A stretch of DNA of 24,698 nt from Haplomitrium mnioides (taxonomy: Eukaryota; Marchantiophyta; Haplomitriopsida; Calobryales), in NCBI GenBank assembly GCA_049999725.1, contig JBNGIS010018722.1:1-24698 (forward strand), written 5' to 3'. The notes below the pieces were generated by a model. The model had not been told where the DNA came from and searched no databases. It saw only the letters and a program-made list of their open reading frames with translations. Position numbers and translations under genes: made by a program. Of the stretch, positions 19,086 to 24,698 are shown piece after piece; positions within the stretch are counted from its first letter, which is position 1, and each line of letters begins with the position of its first letter.

Positions 19086-19779
19086 CAAAACTTTGGGAAC
19101 CCATATTGTTGTTGTCTTCCAAAGAACACTGCATCTTTATCCCTTCATTAGTTCTCCAGATTCAAATTGCACCAAGAGCGCCATAAAGTCCTATTTCCAC
19201 AGAGTCATGTCACAACTAATGGATGAAAATTGAGAACGATGTGCTACGAATTGCCTTGACCTTGCATTCTACCTCCACTTTGCCAATCTTGCTAGTGCTT
19301 TTCATTCCACAACCCTTGGCCACACATTTTGCCCCTTTGAGATTGCCCTAATAGAAACTCTCTTGTGAGTTCTTCCCAGACAAATCTGAAGGGTATCCCT
19401 CCCTTCAATCATTTCAATTCTTGCATGTTTGTCTCAGTGCCCTTGTTGATGAGTGGTTTGTTGATTACTTCTACTTGATTGCATATCTTAAGTACTACAA
19501 TGTTTTGGGATGTCTACGCACCCAAAAATAGGGAAGTGGTATGGTAACACCTAAATTTGAAACATTTGTATGCAAGACTTCCAACCCCGATTGACATGAC
19601 TTCTTTTTTAAATTTGATGCATCCCCTCGAATGTCTATTTGACCACTTCAAACATCCATATTTGTTGGCTTCCTTGTTGCATTGCACTTCAATCACTCTT
19701 GCCTCAACAAAAAACACTAGCTATTCACATTTTATACAACTCCCTTGCTAAATACCTCCTATACATGTCTAGGGACTCC
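19086..19779. other. Unassigned stretch beyond reverse element
   Basis: No coding recognised. On the minus strand this is the region just after the polyprotein end, where a polypurine tract and 3' LTR would be expected; neither was found with confidence. Confidence 0.5.
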
Positions 19780-20881
19780 TAGTGAGTCACCATTAGCTCC
19801 CCTCCATCTCCTTCTTTCTTCTTATACCTCTTCATACGATCATAATGTACCCAAGAAGTGATCCTATCCCCTTCCAAGGTTTCCAACTATGCGAACTCGT
19901 TCTAATGAAGCTTCTTGAGCACAAATAGTCCCATCCATCTAGTAAGCAACTTACTTGGAAAATGCACAAACCTGTTGTTATACAACAACACTAGATCCCC
20001 ATCCTAAACATCTACCAGTTTGAGCTTCATGTCATGTTGCTTTTTCCGCAACTCATATTGATGCTCTAACAACCCTTGGGCATGTGCTCAAATCTCTTCA
20101 AAGCCTTCAATTGATGTACTCTTTCTTCCTTGCTTTGGTCTTCCTCAAGGCTTTCTTCCACTAGTACCCTCACTATTGGCACCTCAAGTTCTACTTGTAC
20201 TAGCGCGTGTTTCCCAAAAACAAGAAAATAAGAGTAGTGGCTTGTTGTGGTCTTGTAGGTGAGATTGTAGGTATAGGTGGCGGTCAACAATTTTAGGTCC
20301 CAATCTGCTTTGTGGTCTACCATGAACTTGTTGAGAATTTTGCCCATAATCATCATGTTTGCTCTCTCCATGAGCTCATTGGCCTTGGGATGATAAGCTA
20401 TGGTGCGGCAATGCTTGATCAAGAATTTAATTTTGCACCAATTGATTGATGAAGTGTGGGCCTAGGTTGCCTACAAACTCCAACAATACTTTAAGCCTAC
20501 AAAAAATCTGTTCATAGATGAAGGTTGCTACCATTCTAGCATCATTGTTTTTAGGTAGCCCTTGCTTCAACCCACTTAGTTGCATAATTAGTAGCAAGGA
20601 AAAGAGTAATGGTTTCTCTAACAAGTGGATGGTGCAATTGGCCCAATAAAGATGATGCCCCACTTCTCAAAAGGTGCCAATGGGATAATTAAGACCAGCG
20701 GGTGATGCTGAGAGGCTGCGGGTTTTCCCGTCCTCCAATAGGAGTCACATTTCCTCACAAAGAAGTAGACATCCTTGTGTATGGTTGGCCACAAATAGTC
20801 CGTGTCTTGCACTTTATGCAATGTGGTTTCAACTGCGAAGTGACCTCCCACCTCTTCTCCATGCAATGCCATCATCACCAT
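19780..20881 (-). pseudogene. Integrase relic with GPY/F-like end, reverse element
   Basis: The zinc-binding region reads GEEVGGHFAVETTLHKVQ, YLWPTIHKDVYFFVRKC and WRTGKP, with the second Cys replaced by Trp-side change. The catalytic core begins APFEKWGIIFIGPIAP, where the usual Asp is Ile. After a frame change comes DARMVATFIYEQIFCRLKVL and FVGNLGPHFINQL, where the second Asp is Asn. The frame then returns with TIAYHPKANELMERANMMI, keeping the Glu. The C-terminal half continues ADWDLKLLTATYTYN, FLVFGKHALVQVELEVP, GDLVLLYNNRFVHFPSKLL, TRWMGLFVLKKLH and LETLEGDRITSWVHYDRMKR, then TAG near 19780. No chromodomain follows. Two of three catalytic residues are lost. Confidence 0.9.
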
Positions 20882-21600
20882 CGTGGCTCGATCCTACTCC
20901 AAACACCTTGTGATCATGCTATCCATCCTCTACTTGTGTAGCACTCCCTTTATCAGTAAGTACATCTTCGCCTTTCAGGAAAAAGTGTTGTTGCCTCCAT
21001 ATTGTTGCCATTTGGTAATTTCCTTAAGTAATTAAGAAAGTGAATGATATTGGTATATTCTATGGGCTTCTCTGCTTTGACATGAAACAGATCCACATCA
21101 AAAAAACCGTCATCTACCTCATCTACGTTGACAAGACCATTAACCCGAGAGAAGAAATCTGCATTACAGTGCTTCTTTGATGGTTTGACTCACACCTCAA
21201 AATTGCACTCTTGCAAGAGAAATATCCACCTCACAATCCTCCCTATCATATATGGCTTATTCACCACACACTTTAGAGCATTGTGATCTATGCAAAAGAT
21301 CACCTTGTAATGGACCAAATAGTGTTTGAATTTCTATAGCGAGTAGATTATCTCCAAGGCCTCTTGATTGGGTCTGGAATAGTATTTTTTTCCAGTGGAG
21401 GACACCATCCTACTTGCAAACTAAATGGGATGGTCACTACATCCCTTGTCCAACTAGCTCAACACCACTCATATACAAAAACCCGATACATCAATCATGA
21501 CATGAAACTCCTTCCACTCATATACAAAAACCCGATACATCAATCATGGCATGAAACTCCTTCTTCTAACTAGGAGGCATGAGCACTAGTGCATTTGCAA
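20882..21600 (-). pseudogene. RNase H and connection relic, reverse element
   Basis: The RNase H start (KEFHAMIDVSGFCI) carries the first catalytic Asp, and this exact segment is tandemly duplicated (49 bp, 21465-21562), shifting the frame. FASRMVSSTGK follows. Further on FCIDHNALKCVVNKPYMIGR and RWIFLLQECNFEV keep the final Asp region. KPSKKHCNADFFSRVNGL and FFDVDLFHVKAEKPIEYTNI form the connection to integrase. Stops and frame changes are frequent. Confidence 0.82.
21465..21562 (-). repeat. 49-bp tandem duplication inside RNase H
   Basis: Copies at 21465-21513 and 21514-21562 (plus strand CCACTCATATACAAAAACCC...) differ at one base. 49 is not a multiple of three, so the event breaks the frame at the RNase H active-site segment. 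The near identity shows it happened late, after most of the decay. Confidence 0.95.
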
Positions 21601-21619
21601 GTCATTTTTTCAGCTCATT

Positions 21620-22601
21620 AAAGCTCGACAACCTTTTGGGTGAGGGCTTAAAGTCACTGCCCTCATTTGTAATTCAAGTGAGGAGAAGGTCACAAGTGCA
21701 AATTGGGCAATGAATCTCCAGTAATAGCTCATATAACCTAGAAAACCCTTCACCTCTTTCAGATTGGTTGGGAAGGTCACTCTCATCTAGATGCTGATCT
21801 TCTCTAGGTCTAACTTGGTTCCACGACTGGATTTTTTGTAGCCTAGGAGTATCCTCTTCTTTACCGCGAAGAAACATTTCTACGGATGCAACCGCATCGT
21901 TATGTCTTGGCAATGCTAGGAGGTGAGCCTCACATCTCGCTCATCATCACAAATCTTTTCGTACACAACAAAGTCATTGATGAAAATCTCCAAGAACTCC
22001 CTCAAGTAATCATGGAAGATATTCATCATCATTCTATGGGTGTCCTTGGTGCACTACCAAAGGACATCCTTCTAAAGGCAAATGTCCCCCATTCTGTGGT
22101 GAATGTTGTCTTGAGCTCATCCTCCTCTCTAATTGAGATTTGAATGTACCTCAAATATCCATCCATGGAGCTATAGAGCTCTTGTTTGACCACTAACTCA
22201 AACATTGCATCTGTGAAAGGTAGAGGATAATGTTCTTTTTTGGTTGCCTCATTCAACTTTTAAAAGTTCTCACATACCTTGATCTTTGGTTTTCCATCCA
22301 GCCCTATCTTCTTGGGCACCACCATTAGAGGTGGCACCTATTTGTTGTTCAAGGCTAGGTAGATGAAGCCGACTTTCAACAACTTGTCTGTCTAGTTTCT
22401 CACCATCACGGAGAATTGAGGATTCATCTGATATTGTTGATGTCTCACTGGTACATTCGTGGGTTTTAGATTGATGCAATGTTCTCCCGGTTCTCTAGAG
22501 ACCCCTTTAAGGTCCACATGACCCCAAACAAAGACATCACTAAAATTTGTAAGGATTTCAATCAAGGCTTGCTCCGTAGCTATGAGTAAACCAACTCCCA
22601 C
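21620..22601 (-). pseudogene. Reverse transcriptase relic, reverse element
   Basis: The frame opens with ALIEILTNFSDVFVWGHVDL and GEHCINLKPTNVPVRHQQYQ, standard gypsy RT N-terminus. After a stop come DKLLKVGFIYLAL, VVPKKIGLDGKPKIKVCENF and KLNEATKKEHYPLPF. The palm follows with LYSSMDGYLRYIQISI and TTFTTEWGTFAFRRMSFG, then a frame change near 22050. The catalytic loop reads FINDFVVY (21973-21984 covers FIND) where Y/F-x-D-D is expected, so the first loop Asp is Asn. KCFFAVKKRILLGY and MRVTFPTNLKEVKGFLGYMS complete the thumb. Non-functional. Confidence 0.9.
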
Positions 22602-23400
22602 TTAGAAGGCTTGTTCCTCATGAACAATCACCTCTCTATGCTCTACTGCATGTACCACCCCAAATTTATTCCTCATGAGTGGGTCATCTCCCTCTTCCAT
22701 TGTTGCCAACCACAACCTTCCTTGCATCAGGTTGGGATTAAGGGGTGTCATCTTTGTCCCTTGTCTGCTTTCTTCTTGTTGGTAGGTGGAGCTCAACCCA
22801 GGCTCCTCTTTTAGCTCAGGTCTAGTTATTTCACCCCCCACAAAATTTTCAATGAGTTCTTCTACTCTAAGCTTTTCCGCCATGCTGTTCGTTAGCTTTA
22901 TCTGGTTAATTGCAACTACCCCCCCTCCCACCACATCCTCTTCAATAGCCTTGCAAACCACCTCAACCTAGTAATGGTGCTCCAAGGTTTCCTCTTCTGC
23001 CAACCATTCACTATCAAATTCTGACTCTGGTTGCATTTCTTCTAGGTACAACACTGATTGATATGGGGCTATTGTTCTTTCAAATCCAAACACCAAGGTA
23101 GAATTCCCCTACTTGTGCATGACTCGCGCCTCATATAGCCAATTAGTATGGGGTTAGGAGATGCTTTGGTTGGCCGCATCACCAAATAGTTCAACCTAAA
23201 TTCCTTACCCCCATGGTGGTGGACACTTGTAGGAGAGTGCCCAAAGACTTCACCCATGACCTGTTTGCCAACCTAATGATCTGAGCACTGGGTTGGAACT
23301 CTTTAAATCCCAATCATTGCATTGTCTCTCATGATCATTATGTTGATGCCTACTACTCCATTCACTGACACTAGAGCGAGTGTACACCCAACAATTTCAG
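22602..23400 (-). pseudogene. Protease and spacer relic, reverse element
   Basis: A protease-like start reads GCTLALVSVNGVVGINIM, where the D-S/T-G triad expected between LALV and GVNIM is missing. RDNAMIGI, MGEVFGHSPTSV (with a frame change), FRLNYLVMRPTKASPNPILI and a hydrophobic end follow. A long polar spacer (22602-22961) then holds VVAINQIKLTNSMAEKLRVE and an acidic-rich run (LKEEPGLSSTYQQEESRQ), which is usual between protease and RT in this group. A TAA at 22602-22604 separates it from the RT frame, which is the same frame. Confidence 0.7.
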
Positions 23401-24060
23401 AGTCAACTTCTTGGCTCCCTTGTCTTTGCAAACCAGCTGTAGATCAATTCGGGCTCCTATTTGAGGCAAATATTTTTGTCTCTTAGCTCCCATCAATAAT
23501 TCCCTCAATTGCCTTCTATACAGTGGGCTATCTCTAATCAATTTCACTACTACCGTTGTGACTAAGTAGTCCATGACATCCGCTTTAATGCTCTTTGGGG
23601 CTCGTTTCAGCGCCTCTGCGGTGACCGCTACCAACTCCTTGAATTTTGTAGGCTCTTCCAATGCATGTCGCATATGGACCTCCTATAAGGTCTCCTTGGC
23701 CATTTTCTTCTCTTTCATTGTATTCACGACCTCTAGTTTCCTTTGCATCTCTTCTTGCTACTTAGGATAAAATCATTTGGCATTATCCCTCTCGTAACCT
23801 AAATTGCTAAGGGATAGTAACCCTTGAGTCGTAGCCGTCTGACCTCTCACTCTTTCTTTTGCTTGTCCTTCTTCTTGGTTTTGGCTTATGATCAAGTAAC
23901 CATTCTATAACAACTATCCAGTGTGGGGGTCTCCCAACCTAGTAATATAGCTTCCTCCTCATCTAGCTTGAGTGTTACTAATAGTGGGGAATTCATGCAT
24001 GCAATCAAGGCTACCTCTATGTCACTCCCTTGTTTCCGGCCTTAACTTTCAGAGTCGCCT
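23371..24060 (-). pseudogene. gag: Gag C-terminal relic, reverse element
   Basis: Minus-strand reading gives GSDIEVALIACMNSPLLVTL, then after frame changes KPKPRRRTSKRKSERSDGYD and FYPK-x-QEEMQRKLEVVNTM. Next is a 100-codon open frame with MRHALEEPTKFKELVAVTAE and KADVMDYLVTTVVVKLI. The basic RRRTSKRK run could be an RNA-binding or nuclear-targeting segment. Stops lie before MQRKL and before EVHMRHAL. It runs directly into the linker before protease. No zinc knuckle was seen. Confidence 0.65.
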
Positions 24061-24110
24061 CTTTAGACGTGGGGGAGGACAACTTGCAGGCATTCAGGTT
24101 CTTTTCTGAG

Positions 24111-24698
24111 ATGGCCCCTTACCAATTATCGTTTTAAGGCTTTAAGGATTCTTGCTTTCCTTACTAGCCTTTGATTCACCACTTACTCTCTTCGGACTTC
24201 ACTACAATCACTCAATTCCAACTCAGGTCAGTATTCTCAACACTCAATCTTCCGTGTGTAATTCTGAACGTGTATTCCAAGGACCAAAACTTGAGGTCCT
24301 GCCACCTTATGTGTAATTGGAACAATTACAGAAGTCTAGACTCCCCCTTTTAGAGTTGTCACAGATCAAGTACAACGGATCTCAACTATTCTAAGATGAA
24401 TGAATCATACATTTATACCACAGGATTATAACCAAAGAGCATTTCCCTCTAGGATCATTTCGTTGTCACAGGGACTACATTCCCCCTTCCGAACTGTCTC
24501 AGGGTCTGCTCAACTGTTTTGATATATTTGATACTACTCTACTGCATAAAATCAAATGCAAAATGAGAATCTAACTACACTTTGATACACCAACTATTTA
24601 CACTATGTACTGTGAATAGGAACATAGTCCTTGAAAACCTCTAGACAGACCCACCAACTGACTTCCCTTCTGAATCCTTCGCTGCCTTACAATCTGCA
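24111..24698. other. Probable leader/LTR-side sequence of reverse element
   Basis: On the minus strand this precedes Gag, where a 5' LTR and leader should sit. Two purine tracts (minus-strand AAAAGGGGGAGT at about 24340-24351 and GGAAGGGGGA at 24481-24490) and a GGTATAAATG near 24414 could be LTR parts, but no LTR ends or primer-binding site were established. No coding seen. Confidence 0.4.

Larger units (their letters stand above)
19780..24110 (-). mobile_element. Ty3/gypsy retrotransposon relic, reverse
   Basis: Read on the minus strand, segments run Gag end, linker/protease, RT, RNase H, connection and integrase, the Ty3/gypsy order. The integrase ends in a GPY/F-like module without chromodomain, suggesting a non-chromovirus lineage such as the Tat/Athila group (inference). 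Many frame segments remain alignable through stops and frameshifts. It differs clearly in sequence from the forward element at 3698-9215, so the two are not copies of each other. The coding strand is G/A-rich, the opposite bias to the forward element. Confidence 0.92.

Noticed and set aside
20702-20941. Plus-strand 79-codon frame
   Set aside because: It is the antisense shadow of the reverse-element integrase.

Overview
The window looks like intergenic DNA from a land plant with a large, repeat-rich nuclear genome. I see no intact host gene, tRNA, rRNA or CRISPR array. Almost everything recognisable is decayed retroelement sequence: two nearly full-length Ty3/gypsy internal regions in opposite orientation, the 3' end of a third (chromodomain) gypsy element with a complete 570-bp LTR, and a LINE ORF1 relic. 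Around these lie tandem arrays and one repeat family I cannot name. The plant assignment rests on the gypsy lineages, the chromodomain integrase, and a G-box/ABRE-like LTR promoter. The species cannot be read from the sequence.

Layout. 1-1330: GC-richer array of diverged ~47-bp and ~41-bp units, broken by two assembly gaps of exactly 100 N. 1330-2215: forward copy of an unnamed, formerly coding repeat. 2216-3697: no gene, several small repeats. 3698-9215: forward gypsy relic with gag (Cys/His motif and Q/N/Y-rich tail), linker, protease, RT, RNase H and integrase in order, broken by stops and frameshifts. 9216-15065: almost 6 kb without a recognisable gene, with strand-composition switches, an (AG)14 run and a 73-bp tandem duplication. 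15066-16189: 3' end of a chromodomain gypsy element, then polypurine tract and LTR. 16554-17117 (minus): L1-type ORF1 relic. 17740-18610 (minus): second copy of the unnamed repeat, inverted relative to the first. 18700-19085: ~156-bp tandem repeat. 19780-24110 (minus): second gypsy relic, of a non-chromodomain type, with gag end, linker/protease, RT, RNase H and integrase. 24111-24698: probable leader or LTR-side sequence of that element.

Nothing here works together as an active system. Each element has lost reading frame, catalytic residues or both: the protease Asp in the forward element, and one catalytic Asp of RT and two of integrase in the reverse element. The most unusual items are the inverted unnamed repeat, the two-tier minisatellite, the Q/N-rich Gag tail, the G-box repeats in the LTR, and a 49-bp tandem duplication that falls on the RNase H active-site segment. 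Reading was by eye, so boundaries are approximate unless a sequence landmark is named.
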